Source of the DNA: Romanomermis culicivorax
Taxonomy: Eukaryota > Nematoda > Enoplea > Mermithida > Mermithidae
DNA: 64,000 nt
Assembly: GCA_963922205.1 (NCBI GenBank)
Contig: CAWUHX010000213.1
Coordinates: 1 to 64,000 of the forward strand
Direction: 5' to 3'
Positions 19,707 through 31,254 of the stretch are shown here, piece by piece. Every line of letters begins with the position of its first letter. Positions within the stretch are counted from its first letter, which is position 1. Made by a program: the position numbers and the translations under genes. Below the pieces are notes generated by a model. It was not told the origin of the DNA, searched no databases, and worked only from the letters and a program-made list of their open reading frames with translations.

Positions 19707-22101
19707 TCATAATTGAAAATCGTTCCTTTTGATGGCATCAATTTCATCGTAAAACTCTTTCGACATCCGCCGCGCTGAGAACGCTTTGTGCGGAGCGACC
19801 ATTTTGCATACGTCGATTTTCATATGGCCCATACAGACGATCGAACCACGGCCCACCAAATTAGGATCGACGAATCGATTGATCTCCTTATCAGCTCGAT
19901 TCCCCACCAAAACTTTTGTGGTATCGAATTCCAATGATGACGATCGTAAATGAATGGCGGCATCTTGCGCTTTGGGACGTTGATGCATTAATCTATCATT
20001 TGAGTCACTGTTGACTGAATTGTCGCTGCCTGATGATGAAGCTGAGTCATGTGGGCTATCAACAACTGGGCATGATGAACAAGCCATGCTGTTCTGCAGG
20101 GACCCTGGCAGATCTGAACCGGGCGGCAAGTGTCGACCAAAAAAAACGGAGACATTTTCTATATTGAATTCAATGCCGCTATCGTGATCAATCACTATTA
20201 CACTACAAGTCAGACCAGCTTCTTCTTTATCTGAAAGATTTTAAGCAATACAGTATACTTTATGATAATATCATTGTTACACCCAGTGGTCCAAATTGTC
20301 ATGACAACGATTGTGAACACACTGTTTCATTACCAAGTCATGAGCTGTGACAGATCTTGTTCCAGTTGCTAAGGGATGATGCTGGGCTTTGCTACCCCGT
20401 ACTGTCTGACAACCATGACACCATACAGGGGGATCCCCTTGCTTCCCCCAGCCGAGGGGATGTCATGGCTATGACGTCACTCTTCAATGGGCAACCAGGG
20501 GAATTGATGTTTAGAATCCAAATCAGGGGTCCAGACCCTGCGCAGTTGGTATTGGAGCATCTACTGACTAGTGTGCCCATGACATGATCACTGTACCAGG
20601 GGCACGTTTCCTGACTCAATGAGGGTGGAGTTTGGTGATGCATCACAGTTGGTAATGTGTCTGTCTTGTATGCAGAGAGTTCCAGCCCCTCACCATTGTT
20701 CTGACATGCCAGCTGTGTGGATTCAGGGACTGTCCAGAACTCCTTGATACTTTAAGGGGTGGGTGTTGCAGTAGTGAGTCCCCATCAGTTCATCACCTGG
20801 CCTGTTCATCACATGCCATCCACCACTACAACTACAATTACTGAGTCATCCACATGACTTGGTTAGTACAGTCGGAAACACGTATAACCTGTATGCACTA
20901 TCCAGGACCCATTGCTCTTCCAATGGGTACAAGAGTCCAGGACCCCTGCTCTTTAGAGGAGTGGGTGTTTGAATGGTCTCAAGGTCTGCTCAGTATCCAC
21001 TACGAGAACTCTAACTACATCCACTTGACTTGGTCAGCACAGTTGGGCGTGTCTATAATATGAGTACTGCGCAAAGCCCCTTGTTCATTAGATGGGTCCA
21101 CTCTGTCCGGGGCCCCTTGCTCTTTTGAGGGGTGGGTGTTGGAATGATCTCAAGACCTGTGTTCAGCACACACCGCTACGACGACAACTACATCTACAAG
21201 CTTAGTTAGCATAGTTGAGCATATCTACCACGTAAGCACTCTACAGACCCCCTTGATCTTTAGATGGATCCACTCTGTCCAGGGCACATTGCTCCTTTGA
21301 GGGTTGTGTGTTGGAATAGTCACCTGGTCTGCCCAGCACACACTGCTACAGCTACAGCTACAATTTCTGAACCATCCACATGACATGGTTAGCAGAGTCG
21401 AGCATAGCTACCATGAATGCTCTGTCCAGGGCCCATTGCTCCTTGGATGTTTAGTCACTGCCTAGGGCCTCTTGGTTCCTTTGGAAATTGGGTGTTGGAA
21501 TGGTCACATGGTCTGGTCAGCATACTCCACCACAACTACAACTACAATTTCTGAACCATCCACGGCACTTGGTTAGCACAGTCGAGCATGCCTACCATGT
21601 ACGCTCGTCCAGAGCCCTTTGCTCCTTGGATGTTTAGTCACTGCCTAGGGCCTCTTGGTTCCTTTTGAAATTGGGTGTTGGAATGGTCACATGGTCTGCT
21701 CAGCATACTCCACCACCACTACAACTACAATTTACGAACCATTAACCAGACATGGTTAGCACGGTCAGCAACCCGTCTATTATGTACACTAAAAGTCGAG
21801 GGTTCGAGCCCCGTGCCAAACTTTTTTTCGTGAGCAAACAGATAGCCTTCTCACCAGGTTGTGTAAATCTTCCTTTCAAAACGAAGCTGTCGTTCGACGA
21901 ATTGATCAAAACTCCGTCGAATTGCGTGAAATCAGCCTCTGGAAAAACCAATTTCGCTTCACCCTCTTCTTTAAATTGCACAAAATTGGAAGGCCTTCTT
22001 TTATTATTATTGTTTTGATTGCTCATTTTGAACAATTTTTGATTTTCTTCTTCTTGGCGCTGTACTGGTGATGATAATGTGGAAATATCTCCCATCTCCA
22101 T
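19707..22101 (-). CDS. unknown two-exon protein, intron is a SINE array
   Basis: Exon 1 (coding 21822-22101) and exon 2 (19707-20230) join in phase 1 to give about 267 residues. Exon 1 opens MEMGDIS after a TTTTTTTAG acceptor at about 22134. It has a basic/Asn-rich stretch (NQNNNNKRRPS), then VFPEADFTQFDGVLINSS and GRFTQPGEKAICLLTK. Exon 2 continues VIVIDHDSGIEFNIENVSVF, a Ser/Asp-rich low-complexity part (SASSSGSDNSVNSDSND), and a basic C-terminal part with VDPNLVGRGSIVCMGH and FYDEIDAIKRNDF. No signal peptide or membrane segment. The donor is GTTTGG at 21821, the first bases of a tRNA-like SINE. The codon bias and clean splice phases argue for a real gene, but I recognise no family. Confidence 0.65.
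20640..21818 (+). repeat. tRNA-like SINE array in an intron
   Basis: About six head-to-tail units of 170-200 bases. Each has a phrase like GAACCATCCACATGACTTGG, TTAGCACAGT (A-box-like), CCAGGGCCC-TTGCTC, GGTGGGTGTTGGAATGGTC and CACTACAACTACAATT. The last unit has a B box, GGTTCGAGCCCC (21800-21811), and ends against exon 1 of the gene above. It belongs to the same family as 7930-8305. Confidence 0.75.
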
Positions 22102-22194
22102 ATTTTAAGAAGCGAAAATATTTTTGAGCTAAAAAAATTAAACTTTTTATCGGAAGTTTAACAGCAAAAGTTATTTCAGCAACTGCCAATCGAG

Positions 22195-23150
22195 CCGCTG
22201 AGGTTTTTCAACCAATGTCCCAATTCAGCTACTCAGGCTTTTCAAACTTTGCCTCAATTCAGCACTGAGGCTTTCCAGCCACTAACTCAACTTAGCCGCT
22301 GAGGCTTCTCAACCATTGCCCCGATTCAGCTACTGAGAGTTTTCAAACTTTGCCTCAATTCAGCCACTGAGGATTTTCAACCAATGTCCCAATTCAGCTA
22401 CTGAGGCTTTTCAATTTTTGCCTCTATTCAGCCACTAAGGCTTTTCAACCTTTGTCTCAATTCAGTTAATGAGGCTTTTCAGCCACTGTCTGGATTTAGA
22501 TAGTGAAACTTTCCAACCTCTGTGTTATTCCAGCTCCTGAGACTTTCAGCCACTGCCTAGGTTCAGCCACTGAGACTTTTCGGCCATTGTTCCAATTCAA
22601 CCACTGAGGCTTTTCAAGCACTTCTCAACTCAGCCACTGAGACTTTCGACCTTTGTTTCAATTGAATGACTGAGGCTTTTCAACCAGGGTCTCAATTCAG
22701 CCACTGCAGCATTTCAAACATTGTTGTAATTCAGAAACTGACTCTTTTGAACCACTGTCTCTATTCAGCCACTGAAACTTTTCAACATTTGCCCCAATTC
22801 AGTGACTAAGGCTTTTCAACCAGTGTCTAAATTTGGCCACTGAGACTTTTCCGCCATTGTCTCAATTCAGCCACTGAGGCTTATCAACCAGTGTCTCAAT
22901 TCAGTGACTGAGGATTTTCGACCACTGTCACAATTCATCAACTGGGGCTTTCCAACCACTGTCTCAATTGAGCCATAGAGGCTTTTCAATGAGTATCTCA
23001 ATTCAGCCACTGCGGCATTTCAAAACAATTCTCAATTCAGGTGCTGAGGCTTTTCAACCACTGTCTCAATTCAGCCACTGAGGGTTTTTGAGCACTGTTT
23101 CAATTCGGCCACTGAGACTTTTCTACCACTGTCTCAATTTAGTCACCATT
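22195..23150. repeat. minisatellite, unit about 35-38 bp
   Basis: Some 25 degenerate tandem copies built on CAATTCAGCCACTGAGGC followed by TTTTCAACCACTGTCT. A few related units recur near 23780-23815. No open frame of note. Confidence 0.9.
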
Positions 23151-26100
23151 CTTGAAAGGATATACAAATGAATGAAAAAAATTGGGAAAGAACTAAAAAA
23201 GTCACTTACAGAATAAACGTTACATAAAAATTGTCTATTCAATTACTGTCTGAATTTAGCCAGCTACCCCAGAATGATGTATGATAAAAGAGTATTTTAT
23301 CAGGAAAAAACTGAAAATGTCAAATGATAGAGTAAAAGTTCAATGCAAATGTCAATCCGGTTACTATCCCAATTCTGATTGACATTAGCAACAATTGGAA
23401 ATTTAAATGTTATTATGTATAAAAATGAGTTGTCATACTTCAAAAACACATTTTTAAAAAAAAGAGAAATTTTTTTCCAGGATATTAACATTCAAAACAT
23501 TCTAGAAAACTAGTTCCTAACGTTCCAACTGTTATCTCTGCCTAGAATGTTTATCCTTCTTTTAAAAAAAGAATCGATTTTTCTTACTCTATACTTTAGT
23601 TAGTCGTCTCTGAGATACAGACAGTACAAGAATCGATAAAAACTTGTGAAAATTATTTTTTTTTGTATTGTAGCCAAAAATATTCAAATGCAAGAATGAC
23701 CAAGATTTTTATAGATTCAAAACTATTTCAATACGGCCTCTCTTCTTAGAATGGTGGAATAAAAGTTACTTAGCAAGTGTCAATTCAGCCACTGTCTCTA
23801 TTCAGCCACTTTTCTCAATCACCTAAATATCAACACACATTCCAAAAATTTCGATGCATAAATCTAGCAAAATCTACATATAACATGGAAAAATAATGCG
23901 AAATTTGATGTCGCATGATATGACATGTAGTGTAGAAAATGACCATTGTCCAGCAAAATATACAGGACCAGTTTTTTTCCAGGGCACCGTTTCTCAAAGC
24001 TATGAAACATAATTCGTCAGTGAAATTGGCAGTTCATTGATGAAATTTCCGAACATCATTAATAAAATATTTTTTGGGTTTCCCCGAGAAAATTTCGTCG
24101 GCGAGATTTCAATGACAAAATATTCAGTTCTTTGATGAAATTTTCCGACTTTCTGGACATAATGTGGCTTTGAGTTTTTCAAAGCTACCTAAATATTTTC
24201 CTGTCGGAATTCCTAACTCGTTGATGAAAAATAAACTAGGCAGGTTCAGACCACTCTAACTGTAGTCACGTGCTGATCAATTTTGCCCAATGTCAGGTGA
24301 TTTACATCGTGTTGATACTTTATGTTTTTTGCCACTTTTTGTTTGACAGTTTCTTACTTTATTTTCGTTTTGTTCATTTCATTTCACATGCATTTTGTGA
24401 CCTTTAATCAGAATTTTCACCAGATAAGCTCTATGGGCTCATGGACATAATTGGAGCATAACGTGCACCTCTTATCAGTAAAAACTAGCAATGTTTTGCA
24501 ACGCAAAATGACTAGTTTGGAAGTTCTCATTAAAAGATGTTCATATGTTTAGCATGAGAGTGAAACTCATTCCCAATGCTTACCATATTCGGACTGGAAA
24601 ATGTCTATGTGACCATATTCATCTTCCGGCACCATTTTTTGCTGCAGAAGTTAGCTTGGGCGTTGTTAGCTCCACCCATGGCATACTATGGGCCTATGGT
24701 CCTTAGAAGAGCCTGTTTTATTAGTTTTGTGTCTTCTTTTGAGCTCTCGAACTTTGCTTTCTGTCTTAGCTCCACGTCCATCATCCAACTTACATATATT
24801 TCATTTACATTGTACTGCGTCTGCCGTCTTACCTTTTCATCAATAAATTTGCATATGTTTATTGTGTCCACTGCATCCGTCGCCTGACTCTCAACCAGCA
24901 ATAAACCTGTCGCCCTTTATTGCCCAGTTACTCCTGCCTTTCTGCTCTTGGAACGTTTGTGCATCGCCTGCCAACCTCCTAAGCCAGCCCACCACGGGGA
25001 ACCAACTGGATCATTACTGCTCCCGTTCCTGCCAATCAATACCCGTGAATCCACAAGGACCCGTGGTATTTGAGAACAAGACTAGGTAAGTCTTCTCAGG
25101 TGATTATTGTTGTTGAGGGTGTATTTTGGGGAGCTCTTTCCTAAGTCGGTTTTCCCTTGAGATTCCCCTCAGTTAGAGGAGCCCTTGTACCTCTTGGTTT
25201 AGGGCTAAAAAAGGGATTTAGGTTTAGGGTCAGGTCCTCTACATCAGGCCATTCTACAAGTGACCTTGTCCCTCGTTCGCACTGAATGAGACCAGGGATT
25301 GCCACCCCTGACCTGTCGGCGTTGTCCATTACTCTACAGCAGAACCCCAGGACAGCACCATAGTATCCTATAGGTCTTCCGATAGCCAGTACTAGCTGGG
25401 TCAGGTTCCCGAGATGAAATAAGCGAGCCACCCAAGGGGGTCACAGCATGTCACTCACAGTGACATGGCATTATTTTTCTATCAATATGGCATGGGTTTT
25501 TTCCATCAACGTGACTGCCCACATATCATTTAACGTGACATGGCTCCAATTTCACTCAATGTGACACTGTTCATAACAGTCGTTTTTTACTGTGCGAAGA
25601 ATTGGACAAAAATCAAAAATTCTCTTTAGTTATCCAAATGTATAAATACATCAATTTTGTAATTTTTTTTTTATTCTATGTTGCCAATTTGTTAAATTTA
25701 CTTCGCCAATTTAGTTCTTTTTATGTATTTTTTATATTGATTTTATCTTCTTCTTTCAAAAGTTTTTTTAGGCATATTTTTCTAGTATTTTTTGTTGTAT
25801 TTTTTATTCTGCATTTTTAAGTATTTTATTTTATTTTGTATATATTATAAGTATTTTTTGAGACATATTTTTAAAGTAGAACAGTAATCAAAAATTGAAA
25901 CTTCAATCTATGCTGAAAAACAATTATGTTTGGAGAAGCTGTCTTATGTCATAAGCTTAAACAAAGTGGTCATTGGCGGTCAAGGGACATGAGGAAAATC
26001 GAGGATGAGATTTAGATCACAAAATTATCAATTGCGGAGTTGGTATCAAATTAGTTTCTTAAAATTCACAAAAAAATTTACATTCTATTTTCACAAAGGA

Positions 26101-26226
26101 ATGCTAATTCCTGATGCTACTCCTCGTAGAATGCAACCTAAAAGCTAGGCAAATTGACGAAGAAACAAAAAAATTTAAAATACAGTAATCACTTTGACAA
26201 ACCAGGAAAATTGAAAGCCTTTATGT
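23151..26226. other. gene-free stretch with scattered repeats
   Basis: No convincing gene. Segment 23984-24240 shares CCGTTTCTCAAAG, CGTCAGTGA and GATGAAATTT with 27540-27715 in the opposite orientation, so both are copies of one repeat. AACGTGACATGG-like phrases repeat at 25455-25570. Region 24560-25130 is GC-richer and could be a retrotransposon flank, but it shows no protein family. Confidence 0.4.
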
Positions 26227-26675
26227 TATTGTAGTGTGTTTCCACCGATTCTGCTAGTCATTCGTAAAATTTGTCGATTTTTGTAAGAGGCCCGCAAGTA
26301 CAAAGTGGAGTGAGCGATGCGGGCCATCGACAGTCGTCTTACTGTAGTGCATGTCGGTACGTGTGCGTTTGGTCGCTTTCTCGTGTGTTATTGTTTTCTT
26401 ATATATTTACCATTGGTTTTATTTTTATGGGCGTCCCAGCATGCCCAGCCCTTTCTTCGTACTTTTCTCATAGCACTTGGGAGTGATTGTTACCTCACCC
26501 GTTTCGTTTTGTATTAGTAAGTGTTTATTTCTTTTTTGTGTCGGATAAAAATCGGGGAGAATTCTCCTTTATTCTTTCTTATTTTAATTGGGGGACAGAC
26601 TAAGGAATTAAATCTTCCTTAATCTGTTGGGTAATTAGTGTCAGGTTTAAGTACATCTAGTAAGTCAATCCGGTA

Positions 26676-27401
26676 GGTGCACCGACAATTGAGCACCGGA
26701 AAATTGAGCGCCATGACAACTGAGCGCCAGACATTTGAGTGCCGACAACTGAGCGCTGACTATTTAATGCATTATAATTGAGCGTTTTTTTCATTTACTG
26801 AGCGCTACGGAATACTCTCATTTCAGTGATTATCTACCGTAAGGTATATATGTCCATACGTCTAATATTATGAATCAAACGAATATGGTCATTTTTGATT
26901 CGTGTGACGAAGCCTAAGCCTAAGCCTAAGCATAAGCCCAAACCTAAGCCTAAGCCTAAGCCTAAGCCTAAGCCTAAGCCTAAGCCTAAGCCTAAGCCTA
27001 AGCCTAAGCCTAAGCCTAAGACTAAGCCTAAGCCTAAGCCTAAGCCTAAGCCTAAGCATAAGCCTAAGCCCAAGCCTAAGCCTAAGCCTAAGCCTAAGCC
27101 TAAGCCTAAGCCAGAGCCTAAGCCTAAGCCTAAGCCTAAGCCTAAGCCTAAGCCTAAGCCTAAGCCTGAGCCTAAGCTTAAGCCTAAGCCTAAGCCTTAA
27201 GCCTAAGCCTAAGCCTAAGCCTAAGCCTAAGACTAAGCCTAAGCCTAAGCCTAAATGCAAAATAGTTACTTCAAACTGATTAGGTTATTTATCTGACATT
27301 AAATAGTTGGGGCTCAGTTGTCGGCGCTCAGTTGTCGGCGCTCAGTTGTCTGGTGCTCAGTTGTCGGCCCTCAATTGTCGGCGCTCAATTGTCGGGTCAC
27401 A
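26676..27401. mobile_element. nested TIR element carrying a TTAGGC array
   Basis: A 726-bp insertion flanked by the exact 9-bp duplication AATCCGGTA (26667-26675 and 27402-27410). The ends are inverted: GTGCACCGACAATTGAGC on the left and, complemented, GTGACCCGACAATTGAGC on the right. Both ends consist of several tandem CGACAAYTGAGCGCC units pointing inward. The centre is a 344-bp (CCTAAG)n array. The 9-bp duplication and long repetitive TIRs fit a Mutator-like or foldback non-autonomous element. No transposase is present. Confidence 0.8.
26911..27254 (-). repeat. interstitial telomeric repeat (TTAGGC)n, about 57 units
   Basis: CCTAAG on the plus strand, so TTAGGC on the minus strand, with scattered variants (GCATAAG, GCCAGAG, GACTAAG). 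TTAGGC is the established nematode telomere repeat. Lys-Pro and Leu-Gly open frames across it are artefacts of the repeat. Confidence 0.97.
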
Positions 27402-27504
27402 AATCCGGTAAGTGTGGGTGTTGGAAATACATGCATTAAGGACGATCCCTGGACTCCCACTCCGGCCTCTATCCTAAAACCCCGACCATTTTGAAAATAC
27501 AACA

Positions 27505-28363
27505 AATCACAATTATCAATGCGGTCAACAAACCAAAGTTTGTTGACAAAATCCTCGACAAGATTTCATTGGTGAATTAAAAATGGTTCGAAAGCTTTAG
27601 GAAACCCAAAAAATGAGGGTCGTGAAATGTCATCAATGAATTGAAAAATTTCGCTAACGAACTCTCCTCACTGACGGAATTTTCCTCAACTTTGAGAAAC
27701 GGGTCCCGGATAAGTAAAAATCTGTGTCGCCAAAAACATGTGGTAAACAACGATATAGAAAAATTTGATTTGTATATCCAAATTTGATTTGTATATCCAA
27801 ATTTGATTTGTATATCCAAATTTGATTTGAATATCCAAATTTGCATACTATATTGTCAAAAATCACGAGTTAAATCTTTTAAATAAACAAGCAAAAATTT
27901 TAACATTCCAAAATTCGAATGATGCCTAAAATTTATACTCTCGTCTAAAAGATCGTCATTGGGGCTGTGAGAAAAAATTATTTTTTGAAGACAAGCCTAA
28001 AACAAGATAAGAGCAATGTGTCTATTTGAAAAATGGGTAGTGCTTGAAGCACGAAAAAAGTAGAAGAATGTTATTCTTCGAAACTTCTAGATAATTCAGA
28101 AATAGAAAAAATACTAGTTTTTTAAGCCTATAAATTTTCCACTATTGATTACGTTTTTCTCCAAATTTAGGAAAATTTCTGGCGCCTGTCAAATGTGATT
28201 GATGACGACAAAAAAATTTCATTTCTGGAGTATAAAAGTGGCGAGAAAAAAAATAAAAAAACAAAAGAACAAAAAGAAAAGAAAAAAAATAAAGAATAAA
28301 AGTAATGAATGAAATAATATAGGAAAAGAAAAAAAACAAAAAAAATGAACAAAATTAGTTCAT
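27505..28363. repeat. short repeats, no gene
   Basis: 27540-27715 is an inverted copy of the repeat at 23984-24240. 27766-27842 is a tandem run of about four 19-base units, TTTGATTTGTATATCCAAA. The rest is AT-rich. Confidence 0.6.
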
Positions 28364-28438
28364 AGTTGTTGTGTTTTGAATAATTACTGGACTGAGTTGA
28401 AAATAGATTAGCGTTGAAATAATTAGTAAATATGAATG
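28364..28438 (+). repeat. dispersed repeat family 2, 5' fragment
   Basis: AGTTGTTGTGTTTTGAATAA, then TTGAAAATAGATTAGCG, then sequence matching the start of the copies at 7587 and 19005. It stops where the A-rich satellite begins. Confidence 0.65.
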
Positions 28439-28439
28439 G

Positions 28440-30960
28440 AAAAGAAAAAACAAAAAATGTAAAAACACAAAATATTCATAGAAGAAAAAAGCACAAAAAA
28501 TACAGTACAAAAAATTGAGACGAAATCAAAAAAAAAGAAAAAACAAAAATTGTAGATACTAGACAATACAACAAAGCACGAAAAAATGAAATACAAATAG
28601 AAATTCAGCTGTAATCAGAAGAAAAAAGAAAAAAGTAAAAAAACAACAGATATAACAGAAAAAAGCACCAAAAATGAAGTACAAACCAAAATTGAGATAA
28701 GATCAGAAGAAAAAACAAAAAATTCAGAAAACAAAATAGATATAACAGAAGAAACCATAAAAAATGAAATACAAATAGAAACTCAGCTAAAATCAGAAGA
28801 AAGAAAGGAAAAATGTAAAAAACAAAATACATATAACGGAAAAAAGCAAGAAAATGAAGTACAAATAGTCTTTCAGCTATAATCAGAAGAAAAAAGAAAA
28901 AAAGTAAAAAAACAACAAATATATATAACAGAAAAAAGCACAAGAAAATGAAGTACAAACCAAAATTGAGATAAAATCAGAAGAAAAAAATGAAAAATTC
29001 AGAAAACAAAATAGATATAACAGAAGAATACATAAAAAATGAAATACAAATAGAAATTAAGCTAAAATCAGCAGAAAGTAAAAAAAATGTAAAAAAAAAC
29101 AAAATATATATACTAGAAAAAAGCACAAAAAATGAAGTACATACCAAAATTGAGATAAAATCAGAAGAAAAAAATGAAAAATTCAGAAAACAAAATAGAT
29201 ATAACAGAAGAATACATAAAAAATGAAATACAAATAGAAATTAAGCTAAAATCAGCAGAAAGTAAAAAAAATGTAAAAAAAACAAAATATATATAATAGA
29301 AAAAAGCACAAAAAATGAAGTACATACCAAAATTGAGATAAAATCAGGAGAAAAAATGTAAAAATTCAGAAAAAAAAGATATAACAAAAGGATACATAAA
29401 AAATGAAATACAAATAGAAATTAAGCTAAAATCAGCAGAAAGAAAGAAAAAATGTAAAAAAACAAAATATATATATACTAGAAAAAAGCACAAAAAATGA
29501 AGTACATACCAAAATTGAGATAAAATCAGGAGAAAAAATGTAAAAATTCAGAAAAAAATAGATATAACAAAAGAATACATAAAAAATGAAATACAAATAG
29601 AAATTCAGCTGAAATCAGGAGGAAGAAAGGAAAATGTAAAAAAAAATACATTTAACGGAAAAAAGCATAAAAAATGAAGTACAAACAAAACATTGAGATA
29701 AAATCAGGAGAAAAGAATGAAAAATTCAGAAAACAAAATAGATATAACAGAAGAAAGCACAAAAAAATGAAATACAAATAGAAATTAAGCTAAAATCAGA
29801 AGGAGAAAAGAAAAAAAGTAAAAAAACAACAAATGTATATAACAGAACAAAGCACAAAAAATGTTTTACAAATCAAAATTGAGGTAAAATCAGGAGAAAA
29901 AATGTAAAAATTCAGAAAAAAATAGATATAACAGAAGAAAGCACAAAAAAATGAAATACAAATAGAAATTCAGCTAAAATCAGAAGAAAGAAAGGAAAAA
30001 TGTAAAAAAACAAAATACATATAACGGAAAAAAGCACAAAAAATAAAGTACAAAACAAAATTGAGATAAAATCAGGAGATAGAAAAATGAAAAATTCAGA
30101 AAACAAAATAGATATAACAGAAGAATACATAAAAAATGAAATACAAATAGAAATTCAGCTAAAATCAGGAGGAAGAAAGGAAAATGTAAAAAAAACAAAA
30201 TACATTTAACGGAAGAAACACAAAAAATGAAGTTCAAACCAAAATTGAGAGAAAATCAGGAGAAAAATGTGAAAATTCAGAAAAAATAGATATAAAAGAA
30301 GAAAGCACAAAAAATGAATTACAAATAGATATTCAGCCAAAATCAGAAGGAGAAAAGAAAAATGTAAGAAAACAAAATACATATAACGGGAAAAAGCACA
30401 AAAAATGAAGTACAAATAGTCTTTAAGCTATAATCAAAAGAAAAAAGAAAAAAGTAAAAAAACAACAAATATATATAACAGAAAAAAGCACAAAAAATGA
30501 AGTACAAACCTAAATTGAGATAAAATCAGAAGAAAAAAATGAAAAAAAACAAAATATGTACATGCAACAGAAAAAAGCACAAAAAAATAAAATGCATATA
30601 AAAATTGATAAAATTGAGACGAAATAAAATAAACAAAAAAATGTCTAAAAAAATAGACATTACAGAAAAAACATAAAAAAAGAAATAAACCAAATTGAGA
30701 TATAATCAAAAAAACAAAAATTGTAAAAAACAAGGCATACATAACACAAAAAAAACAAAAAATGAAGTACAAAGAAAAATCATAAAAATTGAGATATAAT
30801 AAAAAAACAAAAACTGTAAAAAACAAGGCATCCATAACACAAAAAAACAAAAAATGAAGTACAAAGAAAAATCTTAAAAGTGAGGTAAAATCAGAAGAAA
30901 ATAAAACAAAAAACAAACAAAAATTGCGGAAAACAAAATATATATAACAAAAAAATATAG
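28440..30960. repeat. A-rich satellite, period about 184 bp
   Basis: Tandem array in which AAAAAATGAAGTACAAACC and AAAAAATGAAATACAAATAG alternate about 92 bases apart, so each full unit is about 183-185 bp. The cleanest part runs from 28900 to 30500. The plus strand is strongly purine-rich and T-poor throughout. Long Phe/Leu-rich open frames on the minus strand are by-products. Confidence 0.9.
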
Positions 30961-31254
30961 CGACAATTCTTTTGAAACCTGCTTCCAAATCTCGACGCGA
31001 AAAATAAGACACAAATCGAGGCAAAAAAATGTATAAAGTAAAACAAAACGCGTTTTCTGACGTTCGTCGAAATGAATGTTTAGAAAATAACACATGACAC
31101 TGCAAAAAAAAAGCATGATCGAAGGCACATGCTCGAAACATGCCCAGTGCACATGCAAGGTCACGTGACTCGAAAACATGCGAAAAAATATTTTTCCGAG
31201 ATAGAGCGTGGCGACGGAAAATTAAGGTTGATTATTTAAGTTTATATATCAATG

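Larger units (their letters stand above)
26227..27504 (+). mobile_element. solo-LTR-like element (family 1) with a nested insertion
   Basis: Left part 26227-26675 (TATTGTAGTGTG, GGAGTGAGCGATGC, TTACTGTAGTGC, GGTTTAAGTACATC). Right part 27402-27504 (GTAAGTGTGGGTGTTGG, GCATTAAGGACGA, ends AAAATACAACA). Removing 26676-27401 restores the order seen in the uninterrupted copies at 1518 and 40054. The outer target duplication is not recognisable (ATGT against AATC). Confidence 0.75.

Noticed and set aside
26834-27260. Open frames of Lys-Pro and Leu-Gly repeats on both strands (also 42761-43142)
   Set aside because: They are translations of the TTAGGC arrays in all frames and have no gene structure.
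28142-31179. Long Phe/Leu-rich open frames on the minus strand, up to 235 codons, resembling membrane proteins
   Set aside because: They are antisense translations of an A-rich tandem repeat; hydrophobicity comes from TTT/CTT codons.
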